DNA of 64,000 bases, from the NCBI GenBank assembly GCA_963816925.1, contig CAWFMY010000035.1, positions 1 to 64,000 of the forward strand, read 5' to 3'. The notes beneath the pieces were generated by a model that was not told the origin of the DNA, ran no database searches, and saw only the letters and a program-made list of their open reading frames with translations. The position numbers and the translations under genes were made by a program. This document shows, piece after piece, positions 9,517-18,666 of the stretch; positions within the stretch are counted from its first letter, which is position 1; every line of letters begins with the position of its first letter. This DNA comes from CAIWHR01 sp963816925 (GTDB taxonomy: Bacteria; Pseudomonadota; Gammaproteobacteria; Burkholderiales; Casimicrobiaceae).

Positions 9517-10150
9517 ATGAACGAATTCACCCGCCATGTCGTTGCCGCCGTCATCGCAGGCACGCTCGTCGCAGCCGCCTCCGCCGGCCCGCTCGAAGAC
9601 GGCATGGAGGCCTACCAGGAAAAGGATTACCTGAAGGCGATCCAGGTATGGCGGCCGCTTGCGCAAGCCGGCGACCGCGAGGCGCAATACCGGCTTGGCG
9701 TCATGTACGCCGAGGGCAGAGGGATCCCGCCCAACGATGCCGAGGCGGCCCTGTGGTTCGAGCGCGCCGCCGAGCAGGGGGAGCCCATGGCCCAGTACAA
9801 CCTCGCGGCGAGCTATGTGGAAGGCACCGGCGTGCGCAAGGACATGGCCGCCGCCGCCAAGTGGTTTCGCCGCGCGGCCGACCAGGGCGTCCCGCTCGCG
9901 CAGCTCAACCTCGGGCTCCTCTACGCAAGCGGCGCCGGCGTCGCGCCAGGACAACGTCGAGGCGCTCAAATGGATCGACCTCTCGATCTACGCGCTGCCT
10001 GCGGGCGGCATCCGCTCGGATGCGGCGAAAGCCGTCGCCGACGTCGCCGGCAAGATGAACAGCGACGAGATCCAGGAGGCGCGAAGCCGCGAGCGCGCCT
10101 GGAAGGTGAAGGTCGAGACCCCGCCGGAGAAGAAACCGGCCGCGAAATGA
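9517..10150 (+). CDS. Exported Sel1-repeat (TPR-like) protein, one frameshift
   Basis: ATG 9517 begins a signal peptide (MNEFTRHVVAAVIAGTLVAAASAG). Three Sel1-type repeats follow, recognisable by AQYRLGVMYAEGRGI, AQYNLAASYVEGTGV and AQLNLGLLYASGAGV. Near 9945 the frame shifts: the in-frame product turns into Arg-rich noise while the next frame continues with DNVEALKWIDLSIY to the TGA at 10150. The total length (634 nt) is one base over a multiple of three. Sel1 proteins act as periplasmic adaptor scaffolds; partners are unknown here. Confidence 0.82.
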
Positions 10151-10223
10151 GGCGCGCACCCGCCGTCCGGCCGTTCCGCCCCACGCAATCTGTCACGTGA
10201 GAACCTGAAGGAGCCCTCCAACC

Positions 10224-10982
10224 ATGACTCACGAATCGAAAGTCGCGATCGTCACCGGCGCCGGCACGGGCATCGGCAAGGCGGTCGCATCCGCGCTGCT
10301 CGCGGCCGGATATCGCGTCGCGCTCGCCGGACGCCGCCCCGAGCCGCTGCAGGCGGCCATCGCTGCGACGGGGGCCCCGGCGACGCAGGCGATCGCGGTG
10401 CCCACCAACGTCGCGGACCCGGCCTCGGTGAGCGCGCTCTTCGCGAAGACGCGCGATGCGTTCGGCCGCCTCGACCTCCTGTTCAACAACGCCGGCGTCG
10501 GTGCGCCTCCGGTCAATCTCGAGGACCTGACCTTCGAGCAATGGAAGACCGTCGTCGACATCAACCTCACGGGCGTCTTCCTGTGCACGCAGGAGGCGAT
10601 CCGCATGATGAAGAGCCAGAACCCGCGCGGCGGCCGGATCATCAACAACGGCTCGATCTCCGCGCATGCGCCGCGCCCGAACTCGGCGCCCTACACGTCG
10701 ACCAAGCATGCGATCACCGGCCTCACCAAATCGACGTCGCTCGACGGACGCAAGTACGACATCGCCTGCGGGCAGATCGACATCGGCAACGCGCATACGG
10801 ACCTTGCGGCGCGCATGGCGCAAGGCGTGCCGCAGGCCAACGGACAGATCGCCGTCGAGCCGCTGATGGACGTGTCGAACGTCGCTTCCGCCGTCGTCTA
10901 CATGGCGAGCCTGTCGCTCGACGCGAACGTGCAGTTCCTGACGGTGATGGCGACCAAGATGCCGTTCGTGGGGAGAGGCTGA
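10224..10982 (+). CDS. Short-chain dehydrogenase/reductase (SDR)
   Basis: The 252-residue protein is a classical SDR with a Rossmann nucleotide motif TGAGTGIGK near the N terminus, NNAGVGAP, and the catalytic S...YxxxK triad (GSIS...YTSTK). It should be an NAD(P)(H)-dependent cytosolic oxidoreductase; the substrate cannot be predicted. The start is supported by AAGGAG about 11 nt before the ATG. It is followed after 21 nt by the DM9-repeat gene, possibly cotranscribed. Confidence 0.9.
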   Translation: MTHESKVAIVTGAGTGIGKAVASALLAAGYRVALAGRRPEPLQAAIAATGAPATQAIAVPTNVADPASVSALFAKTRDAFGRLDLLFNNAGVGAPPVNLEDLTFEQWKTVVDINLTGVFLCTQEAIRMMKSQNPRGGRIINNGSISAHAPRPNSAPYTSTKHAITGLTKSTSLDGRKYDIACGQIDIGNAHTDLAARMAQGVPQANGQIAVEPLMDVSNVASAVVYMASLSLDANVQFLTVMATKMPFVGRG

Positions 10983-11003
10983 CCGATCGCAGGGAGCGTG
11001 ACC

Positions 11004-11759
11004 ATGCACACTCTTCCGGCCGCCCGTCGCGGCGTCGCCGCCGCGCTTGCGTTCTTCGTTGCGGCGTCGCTCGCCCTGGCGCAGTCCGGCAACGTGCAAT
11101 GGGTGCGCGCGGGACAGGGCAACGCGGTGCCCGCGGGTTACGTCGGCGGCTACGAAAAAGGCCAGCCGCTCTTCGTTTGCCGCGGCCCCTATGCGAGCGG
11201 CGTGTATCCGGGCAAGGTCGTCAACGGCATCTGCGACATCAGCTTCGGCAACAAGGAAATCGCGCTCAACGACTACGAGGTGCTGGTCGGCAGCGGCGGT
11301 CAGTGGGGCGCGCCGCAGCCGGGCTACGCCGGCGCGTTCGTCGCGGGTGGCGAAAACGGCGGGCCGCTTTTCCTTTGCCAGAGCCCGTACGAAGGCGGCA
11401 TGCACCCCGGCAAGGTGTACGACAACACCTGCCACATCAGCTACGGCGGCCGGGAGGTGCCGGTCTACGCGTTCTCGGTGCTCTACCTCGGCGTGCAGAA
11501 TGTGGCGGGCACGTTCAATTATCCTTTGCCGCCGCCGTGGGGCAACGCGCCGGTCGCGACACCAATGCCGGCGCAGCCGTCCGCACCGATGGCCGGCGCA
11601 TCCTGCGCAGCGGCCGCCACACGCTACTGCGGCACGTGCTCGATCACCTGCATGAACCCCGACGAACCGCGTCCGCAGTGCCAGCAAGGCATCGATGCGA
11701 TGAGCGAGAACGCCGCGTTCCGATGCCAGCAGGCGCCGTGGTGCTTTTGCACGCGGTAG
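11004..11759 (+). CDS. Secreted DM9-repeat (DUF3421) protein with Cys-rich tail
   Basis: A signal peptide (to about residue 27, ending LALAQ) precedes two DM9-type repeats: WVRAGQGNAVPAGYVGGYE with PLFVCRGPYASGVYPGKV, and AFVAGGENGGPLFLC with PYEGGMHPGKV. The repeats are related to natterin-associated/DUF3421 domains, known mostly from eukaryotes where some bind carbohydrate. The C terminus is a compact cysteine cluster (RYCGTCSITC...CQQAPWCFC). ATG 11004 has AGGGAG 7 nt upstream and is preferred to the GTG two codons earlier. Role unknown; extracellular or periplasmic binding is my inference. Confidence 0.72.
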   Translation: MHTLPAARRGVAAALAFFVAASLALAQSGNVQWVRAGQGNAVPAGYVGGYEKGQPLFVCRGPYASGVYPGKVVNGICDISFGNKEIALNDYEVLVGSGGQWGAPQPGYAGAFVAGGENGGPLFLCQSPYEGGMHPGKVYDNTCHISYGGREVPVYAFSVLYLGVQNVAGTFNYPLPPPWGNAPVATPMPAQPSAPMAGASCAAAATRYCGTCSITCMNPDEPRPQCQQGIDAMSENAAFRCQQAPWCFCTR

Positions 11760-11775
11760 CGACGACCTCGATCTT

Positions 11776-13089
11776 CTATTTCGTCACCCCAACGTCTTTC
11801 ATTCCCTCGAGCTTGCCGAGGTCGAGCTTCGCGACCAGCGCGCGCAGCGCTTGCGGATCGACGTTGGGCGAGTTCGTATTGACGACGAAACGATCGGCCA
11901 GCACGACGCCGTATTCGCCCGCGCCGCTCTTGCGATCGAGCTTTTCGATCACGAGGCGGCCGTCGACGCGGTGCATCTTTTCGTAGCCCGCGTCGTTTTC
12001 CTTGATCTGCCCCGCGCCCATCATCGTCGTCAGCGCGAACAGGCCGCCCGCCGCCGCCATGTCGCCGACGCCGATCCGGACGCGGCGCCCCGACGCGTCC
12101 TGATAGTTCGCGCTGGCCATCGTCACGCTCATCGGGCCGAAGCTGGTCTGCTCGGTCGCGACGTCCGAGCGCTGCATGCCGTCGAGCGTCTCGGGAAGGA
12201 AGGCCTTCAGGCGGTCGGCGTCGATAGGCTGTACCTTCTTGCCGCCGCTCGCCGTTGTCCCGAGCATCTCCATCGCGGCGCCCACCGCCGCGGCGGTGTC
12301 GCCCTTCTTGTCCGCCTCCTCCAGCTTCTTGCTCGACTCCTCCATCTTCTTGCCGAATGCATCGAGCTTGCCCAGCACGGTGTCCGGCGCGGGCTTCGCG
12401 TCGCGCGCGGCGCGCAGGGCGGCATCCTGGCCACCGCCGAACATGCCCATGCCGCGCATCCCCCCGCCGGCGAGTCCGAGGACGCCGCCGACGACGGCCA
12501 GCACGACCCACAGCACGATCGCGCACAGCACCACGACAATCGTGTAGCCGACGGCCTTTTCCTTCGGCGCCTTCATCAGCACCGGAAGGCCGAGATAGAG
12601 CAGGTAGAGGCAATACAGCGCTGCGACGATGACGAGCGCACCGAGCGCCGGAATGAGATGGAAGATGCCGCCCAGCCACACGGGCGTCGAGGCGAAGACC
12701 GCGCATTTCATCGCCTGCGTGCCGTTCTTCTCCCCGCCGAACGTGGGCGCGAGCGCATCGATGATGAGACCCACGACGAACGTGGAGACGAGGCCCAGCA
12801 CGTAGGTGACGATCGCGAACGCGAGCCCGGCCAGCAACGGTGTGCGCACCGTGCCGAAGGGACCCATCGAAACGCCAACCAGCGAATGCCCGAGCCAGAA
12901 CGCGATCGGGCTGATCGCCGCCAGGGGTACCGCGTAATTGACGAACAGCGACTTGGTATCCGCGGCTTCCCCCGCGATCACGGGCCACTCCTGGCCCGGT
13001 TGCAGCAGGATGTTCTTGGCGCGCTCGACGAGATTCATCATGGCCCCCTTGAATGCCTCGCTCGGACTAGCGATGCCGGAATCGCTCAT
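11776..13089 (-). CDS. Yip1-family integral membrane protein with large soluble C-terminal domain
   Basis: The first 210 or so residues contain about five TM helices with Yip1-like features (VERAKNILLQPGQEWPVI near the start, as in bacterial Yip1 proteins). A Gly/Met-rich linker (GGGMRGMGMFGGG) and a soluble C-terminal domain of about 215 residues of unknown fold follow. The start overlaps the stop of the LVIVD-type gene by 4 nt (ATGA), making it the last gene of a four-gene minus-strand operon. Its molecular role is unknown. Confidence 0.75.
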   Translation of the reverse strand: MSDSGIASPSEAFKGAMMNLVERAKNILLQPGQEWPVIAGEAADTKSLFVNYAVPLAAISPIAFWLGHSLVGVSMGPFGTVRTPLLAGLAFAIVTYVLGLVSTFVVGLIIDALAPTFGGEKNGTQAMKCAVFASTPVWLGGIFHLIPALGALVIVAALYCLYLLYLGLPVLMKAPKEKAVGYTIVVVLCAIVLWVVLAVVGGVLGLAGGGMRGMGMFGGGQDAALRAARDAKPAPDTVLGKLDAFGKKMEESSKKLEEADKKGDTAAAVGAAMEMLGTTASGGKKVQPIDADRLKAFLPETLDGMQRSDVATEQTSFGPMSVTMASANYQDASGRRVRIGVGDMAAAGGLFALTTMMGAGQIKENDAGYEKMHRVDGRLVIEKLDRKSGAGEYGVVLADRFVVNTNSPNVDPQALRALVAKLDLGKLEGMKDVGVTK

Positions 13090-14525
13090 CGCGGAAAATT
13101 CGCGGCGCTGCGCGCGTCACCGGTCAATTCGAGAATCACGAGACCCGTGTTGGCGCGGTCGACCGCATAGATGTAGCCACGGTCGTCGACCTCGACATTG
13201 TTGGTCTGGATCGCCACCTTGCAGCGGTCCGCGCCGTCGACCTTGACGCACCTCGGCTCGGTCTTGTCGGTGACGGCCGGAATGAAATGGGCGATCTCGC
13301 GCGGATGGTACGGGTCGCGGATGTCCACCGCGCGCACGCCGGCGTTGAAATGGGCGAGGAACAGGATCCGGTTGTAATAGATCGGCGTCATGTTCTCGTT
13401 CGACGAATGGGTGCCGAACCGCCCGCCGCGCGCGCAGAAATTGCCGCTCGCCTCTGGCACCGTGAAGCTCGACACGCCGAACGGCCGCGACTCGGTCGTG
13501 ATGTCGGCGATCCACAGCATCTGCCGCGCCTCGCCGCACTCGTTGACCAGCGACTCGTCGACGACCGCGATGAAATCGCGCTTCCGTCCCGCCTTGTCGC
13601 GCGCGAATTCGGCGACCTCCATTCCAAGCAGCGGGAACGCGGTGTGCGCGCCGACGTTCGGCGGCAGCGTCAGCCGGCCGACTTCCGGATAGGCGAGATT
13701 CGCGGGCGTGGGCTCGGGCGGACCCGCAAGCAGCTTCGCGCGATCGACGATCTGCACGATGCCGTCCTTGTTCGTGCCGTAGCCGAAATAGACGCGGTTG
13801 CCTTTGGGGCCGGTGGATATCGGGCCGTGCAGCTCCACCGGCGCGTCGCCCGCGCCGCCCGGTTGCTGGCCGGAAAGGCCGAAGTTGCGGATGAAGCGCG
13901 GCTTCGCCGGGTCGCTCAAATCGTAGACCTGCGTCATGCGCCGCGTGCGCCAGCCGGCCACGCCCGAAACGAGATACGCGATGCCGGTGTCGCATTCCCA
14001 CCAGCTCTTGTGCGTTCCCGCGACGGGACCCAATCTCGTGACGAGCGCGGGCTTGGCCGGATCGGTCACGTCCCAGATCTCGTGCGCGGAGTTGCCGAAC
14101 GGCCGCAGCAGGTAGAACTTGGCGGGATCACCGTGCGGCAACTCGCGGCCCGCACACACGCGCACCATCTGCGCGCCGCCGGACTCGCCCAGCCCTTCCT
14201 CGCCCGGAATGTGCGCGACGTAGCGCGGCGCGCGCGGATCGGTGACGTCGAGGATCGAGGTGCCATTGAATTCGCGGGCGCCGGTCAGCGGATTCAGTGG
14301 CTTTGACGCCGCCTCGGTGCCGCCGTGATGCCCGACATAGAGGATCCAGCGGCCGTTCTGCTCGCGCACGAGCGGCTGGTAGGCGCTGCGTGCCTGCAGG
14401 TCGTGGAATCCGACCAGCGCGATGTCCTTCGCCTCGGGCGCCGCCCCCGGCGCCTGCGCTTCAACATGCGTACTTGCCGCGCCGATCACGATGGCGGAAA
14501 GGGCTGCGAGCAGCGTCCGCCTCAT
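13086..14525 (-). CDS. Exported LVIVD-type beta-propeller protein
   Basis: ATG 14525 gives a 479-residue protein with signal peptide MRRTLLAALSAIVIGAAS. Repeated blades with the signature ILDVTDPRAPRYVA, IWDVTDPAKPALV, VYDLSDPAKPRFI and AVDIRDPYHPREI are characteristic of LVIVD-repeat surface or periplasmic propellers. Ligand and activity are unknown. It overlaps both neighbours by ATGA (SGNH hydrolase stop at 14522, Yip1 start at 13089), indicating translational coupling. The frame stays open far upstream but that is the SGNH gene in another frame. Confidence 0.8.
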   Translation of the reverse strand: MRRTLLAALSAIVIGAASTHVEAQAPGAAPEAKDIALVGFHDLQARSAYQPLVREQNGRWILYVGHHGGTEAASKPLNPLTGAREFNGTSILDVTDPRAPRYVAHIPGEEGLGESGGAQMVRVCAGRELPHGDPAKFYLLRPFGNSAHEIWDVTDPAKPALVTRLGPVAGTHKSWWECDTGIAYLVSGVAGWRTRRMTQVYDLSDPAKPRFIRNFGLSGQQPGGAGDAPVELHGPISTGPKGNRVYFGYGTNKDGIVQIVDRAKLLAGPPEPTPANLAYPEVGRLTLPPNVGAHTAFPLLGMEVAEFARDKAGRKRDFIAVVDESLVNECGEARQMLWIADITTESRPFGVSSFTVPEASGNFCARGGRFGTHSSNENMTPIYYNRILFLAHFNAGVRAVDIRDPYHPREIAHFIPAVTDKTEPRCVKVDGADRCKVAIQTNNVEVDDRGYIYAVDRANTGLVILELTGDARSAANFPR

Positions 14526-15322
14526 GGAAGTCCGAGGGCCTTGCGCGCGGGGCCGCTCCAGCAATCGTTCACGAGCCGTTCGAAGCCCGACGGTTTCGGA
14601 TGCAGTTCGTTGGACCATTCCGCGTCGGCGAGCGTGCCGGCCGACCAGACGAGATCGAGCAACGGTCGCCCGGGGCCATTCGTCGCGGTCTCGAGGTCCG
14701 ACAGGCGCACGGTGAGCTGGTCGATGAGCTCGCGCACGATGTCGCGCCGCAGGCCGCCGGCCGGCGCGCTGGCGACGGGGACGCGATCGTTGTCCATCGG
14801 CAGCTTGAGCCAGCTCCGCATGCCGGGCAGCGTGCGCCCGTCCGGGATCGCGTAGTCGTAGTTGTGGACGAGGATCGTCAAATCCGGACGCGCCGCGGCG
14901 ACGTCGGCGACGAGCGTGCGGTAGGCAGCTTCCACCGCATCGAAGACGCCGTCGGGCTGGCCGGCGCGATAGCACGCCGCGGTCGTCGCCGCGCCGCTGC
15001 AGTCGGGCGCGAGGATCCTGTCGTCGAGGTCGCCGACGCCGGCGAAGTCGTTGCCGCCGCCGCTGATGCAGACGAGCCGGATCGATGGATATTGCGCGAG
15101 CATCTTGCCGAAATTGGCCCGCCAGGATCCGGCGGCAAGCTCGTCGGCACGGGCGCCGTTTTCGCCGATCGCATAGATCGTGGGCCGCGCGAGCGCCTTG
15201 TGGAGCGGCGTCAGCAGGTTGTTGAACGGATAGTGGAACCACGAGTCGCCGATCGCCAGCACGTCGACGTTCTCGCCGCTGTCCAGGAGCCGGTAGTACT
15301 CGTTCCAGAAGATGTGTCCCAC
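14522..15322 (-). CDS. SGNH/GDSL-family hydrolase
   Basis: The 266-residue protein has SGNH block I (LAIGDSWFHYPF), a glycine block (GENGA), block III (ISGGGNDFAG) and a late ELHPKPSGF that supplies the histidine, so it should be a serine esterase or acyl hydrolase. There is no signal peptide from the chosen start. I use GTG 15322, which follows TGAGGATCCC, because the upstream zinc-ribbon gene ends just 7 nt earlier. The frame runs through to 16345 only because of the GC bias. It overlaps the next gene by ATGA. Confidence 0.82.
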   Translation of the reverse strand: MGHIFWNEYYRLLDSGENVDVLAIGDSWFHYPFNNLLTPLHKALARPTIYAIGENGARADELAAGSWRANFGKMLAQYPSIRLVCISGGGNDFAGVGDLDDRILAPDCSGAATTAACYRAGQPDGVFDAVEAAYRTLVADVAAARPDLTILVHNYDYAIPDGRTLPGMRSWLKLPMDNDRVPVASAPAGGLRRDIVRELIDQLTVRLSDLETATNGPGRPLLDLVWSAGTLADAEWSNELHPKPSGFERLVNDCWSGPARKALGLP

Positions 15323-15329
15323 GGGATCC

Positions 15330-16024
15330 TCACTTGCCGGGATCCGGGCTCTGCGAGTCCGGGCATTGCGGGACCTTGCCCCAGTAACCGTTGCAGAACT
15401 GAAGGCGCGCCCGCCGTTCGCAGACAGCGCGCCCTTCGGCAGTCTCGCGCGCGCATCCGGCCAGCGCGTCGTCCAACGCCTGGAGGCGATCCGGCCGGGG
15501 CGGCTCCGGTGCCGCCGCCAACGCGGCGGCCTGGCGTGGCGGCGCGCTGGCGTCCTTGGGCACGCCCGCGTCGCCGGGCGGAGCGGCGCCGGCGCGGGGG
15601 CCGGCGCTTTGGGTGCCGCCTTCGGTATTTCAGCCACGACCTTGGTTCCGCTGACGACCGGCGTCGCGGCGGCGGGCGGCGGCGCCGTCCGGGACGCGAA
15701 AAAGGTCGGCAGCAGGCCGAAGCTCGTCGCCAGCTGATAGAGAAGGTAGGCGAGGACGCCCAGGAGGAAAAGCAGGAGGACAAGCCCGGCTTTGTTCGAA
15801 CGCGCCGGCCTTGGGACCGGGGCGGGGGCGGCGGGCGGCGCGACCGCGGGGGCAGCCTGCCGAGGCGGCTGAACGACGGGAATTTCGCCCGATTGGGCCG
15901 CCCGGAATGCCCGGACATCCAGCAGCATCGTCTTGTCGTAGGTAGGCACGATCAGCGTCGCGCCGCAGCCGGAGCAGAATCTGGCATCCCCCTTGCTCTC
16001 GGTACCGCAGACGCTGCATTTCAT
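15330..16024 (-). CDS. Zinc-ribbon, single-TM protein with C-terminal Cys/YWG module (one frameshift)
   Basis: ATG 16024 opens with a canonical zinc ribbon (CSVCGTESKGDARFCSGCG). A Pro/Ala linker, a TM helix (AGLVLLLFLLGVLAYLLYQL) and more Pro/Ala sequence follow. Around 15580 the frame breaks; the continuing frame encodes PRPDRLQALDDALAGC, VCERRARLQFC and NGYWGKVPQC. This ending is clearly related to the gene at 8505-9332. Total length is one base short of a multiple of three. First gene of the operon with the SGNH, LVIVD and Yip1 genes. Confidence 0.75.
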
Positions 16025-16172
16025 CGCTCGTCCTTCCGCTTCGCGCACGGCCAAACCGCCCTGCCCGCGCCCTGCGGCGTCGGCGCCCTGGTCCGGGGGC
16101 CGTGGCGAGGAACGTGGCAGGCAGTTTGATGATAAACGAGAACGGCCCGCGGCAGCGCCAGGGCGCCGGCCG

Positions 16173-16178
16173 TAGAAT
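16173..16178 (+). promoter_or_regulatory. -10-like box TAGAAT upstream of the DUF1631 gene
   Basis: gTAGAATGCC, identical over ten bases to the boxes at 21297 and 29293, lies about 25 nt before the probable gene start. No -35 match is evident. Confidence 0.35.
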
Positions 16179-16203
16179 GCCGAGGTCGCGCTTCGGTGAC
16201 CGA

Positions 16204-18523
16204 TGTTCGATCGGCCGCACCTCGCTGAACCGCGCGCGATGATCGACGCGGCGCACGACCGCGGCCCGCGCGGCGGAGGCCAGGCGCTGCTGAGGACTGC
16301 GTCGGCGCGTTCAAGACGCGCGCTGTGGAGGCGCGCACGCCTCATCGACCTACGAGCGACGCCAGTGACGCCGCGAGCTGACCGCGAGATCGAGTCGTCC
16401 GGGCGAAGCGCGGCGATGGTCGAGAAATTCGCGGCGGCGACGAGCGATGCTGCGCACCATCATCACGGCGGACGCCGAACGGCGGGCCGGAAACGACGCG
16501 TCGGCGGTCAGCTAGCGACCAGGACGCGCCTACGACCAGGAGAAGCAGGCCGCGCTCGCGAAGCCACCGCGTCATCCGCCGGATCACCACCGGGAACAGG
16601 CCGCGCTCGATGCACGAATCGGGGCGCTCAGCCCGACGATGCGCGAAGGACAATCCGTGGCCCCGATTACGTGCTCGACGCGCTCGGCGTCGCGTCGCGC
16701 GGCGTCTATCCGCTTCCGCGCATCTGGCGCCGCTCATGGTCCGCCTGCTCGCCGACCTCACGCCCGCGCTCAACAAGATCTACATCTCGCTCAACCGGAC
16801 CGTCGACGACCGCGGCGGTGCCGGACATGACCGCGGCGAACGCAGCGCGAACTTCGTCCCGACGACGACACGGATCGCGCCGGTCACCGCGATGGTGTCG
16901 GAGGCGCAGCACTGCCGCCACGTCGTGTCCCGTGCTCAGCGTGCGGCGTCCGGCCCGTAGAGAAGAGCCGACGCCGCCGGTCGCTGGGCCTCCACCGTTA
17001 GGGGTGTCCGTCCCCGACGAGCAGCGACGCGTCAGGTCGGCCGATGGCGACCGGCACCGGCAGCCACATCCCGGCGCCGGCGATCTCGCGGGCCTCGCGA
17101 CGCTGGCGGAGCTCGGCGAGCGCAGCCACGGCCGGGTCGGCGCGCCTGCGCATGATCGCGGCCGCGAGCGACTAGCGCGACCTCGATCCCATGATGGCGC
17201 TGGGTCCTCGACACCGCTCTTCGCGACGCTCGGTCACTGGCAGCGGCACGACCTGCCCGCCGCCTGCTGCAGGCCAGCCGCAGGCCGACGGCGGGCGACG
17301 CGCGCAGGCGATGCCGCTGAACCTCGTTCCGCACATCCGCGCGGCCGTCACCGATCAGGTCGCGAATCCGGCGGATCGCATCGCGATGGACGTGATCGCG
17401 CTGCTGTTCGACTACGTGTTCCGCGATCCATCGATTCCCGACCGGCTGCGGCGCCTCTTCGGCCGGCTGCAGGTCCCGATCGTCAAGGCCGCGCTGCTCG
17501 ACCGCACGTTCTTCTCGGACCGCCGGCATCCGGCGCGGCTGCTGCTCGACCACCTCGCCGAAGGTGCGATTGGCGCGACGGCGAACGAATCCATGGCAAG
17601 CGTTCGAAGCCGCGCCCACGCGTGTCATCGACGGCGTGTGCGCCGATTTCGACATCGATATCGCCGTGTTCGCGCGCGCCGACGAGGACGCTCGTCGCCT
17701 TTCTCGAATCCGAGCGGCGCGAGAGGCGCCCTCGCTCAACGACCATGTGGCCATAGCGCTCGCGGCGGAGGAAAGCGAGGCCGACCGCTCACAGGTGAGC
17801 GCGCTCGTGCGCGACCACCTGGCCGGTCTCGATCTCCCGTTCGAGGTGCGCACGTTTGCCGAGACCGTCTGGGCCGATTACCTGACGGCATTGCGCAAGG
17901 ATACGGGGGCGGAAAGCGAGGCCTGGCGCGCGGCGCTGGCACGCTCGACGACCTCCTCTGGAGCGTCGTGATCAAGGAGCGAACGGCGCAGAAGGCGCGG
18001 CTCACGAAGAGGATTCCGGCGCTGATCATCGGGACTGCGGCGCGGCTGCGCGGCGGTCGCGGTCGACGGCGACCGCGCCAAATCGTTTTTCGACGCGCTC
18101 TACGCATTGCACATGGCCGCGTTGAAGCCCGTCGCCGATGTCGTGCCGGCGCAGGCGCCGACCAAGCCCGCGGATGCGTCTCCCGTGACGGCGGCAAGGG
18201 CACCCCGGCGCCGGACGTCGCGCCGGTGCCCACGGCAAACGTCTACGACTTCGTCAGCGAGATGGCGGTGGGAACCGGCTTCGCTTCGGCACCGAGGCCG
18301 CCGCCGTGAATGCACGACTGTCATGGGTCAGCCCGCTGCGCACCAAGTATGTGTTCACGAGCCGGTCGCGCGCGAAGGCCTATGTATTCTCGCCGGAGGA
18401 GCTCGCATGGGAGCTCGGCACCGGGCGGGCGGCGCTCGCGGTGAGCCGAGTGCCACGTCGACGCGCGAACAGCACCGCGCGAGATCGTTGCGGCGCTTCG
18501 GCCGCGAGAAGGCCGCACCCTAG
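16204..18523 (+). pseudogene. DUF1631-family protein, heavily frameshifted
   Basis: No single frame covers this gene, but pieces in all three plus frames assemble in order into a DUF1631 protein. They are PDYVLDALGVASRGVYP, LLADLTPALNKIYISLNRT, LNLVPHIRAAVTDQVANPA, RLRRLFGRLQVPIVKAALLD with FFSDRRHPARLLLDHLAEGA, FDIDIAVFARADED, LNDHVAIALAAEE, FAETVWADYL, DDLLWSVVIKERTAQKARL, and the C-terminal RLSWVSPLRTKYVFTSRSR with FSPEELAWEL. The 2.3-kb span matches a full-length family member (about 750 aa). I count at least eight shifts, the densest damage in the window. The start is uncertain. DUF1631 has no firmly established function. Confidence 0.75.
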
Positions 18524-18666
18524 ACGGCCGCCAACGTCGCAGGAAACACCAGCAGCGCCAATCGCGAGGCACCGGCAGCACGAGGACAGCGCCGGCGCGT
18601 ACGAGCATTCCCAGTGCGCGGTCGACCACCGCAACCATGCCGGCGATCGCGCGCACGATGCCGCCG

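Noticed and set aside
9966..11687. 573-residue minus-strand open frame
   Set aside because: Antisense shadow of the SDR and DM9 genes; no start signals or recognisable motifs.
18521..18660. Possible small membrane peptide on the minus strand (IAGMVAVVDRALGMLVRAGAVLVLP)
   Set aside because: Hydrophobic and suggestive, even sharing a CTAG stop with the DUF1631 gene, but it needs a frameshift, has no clear start signal, and is too short to tell from chance.
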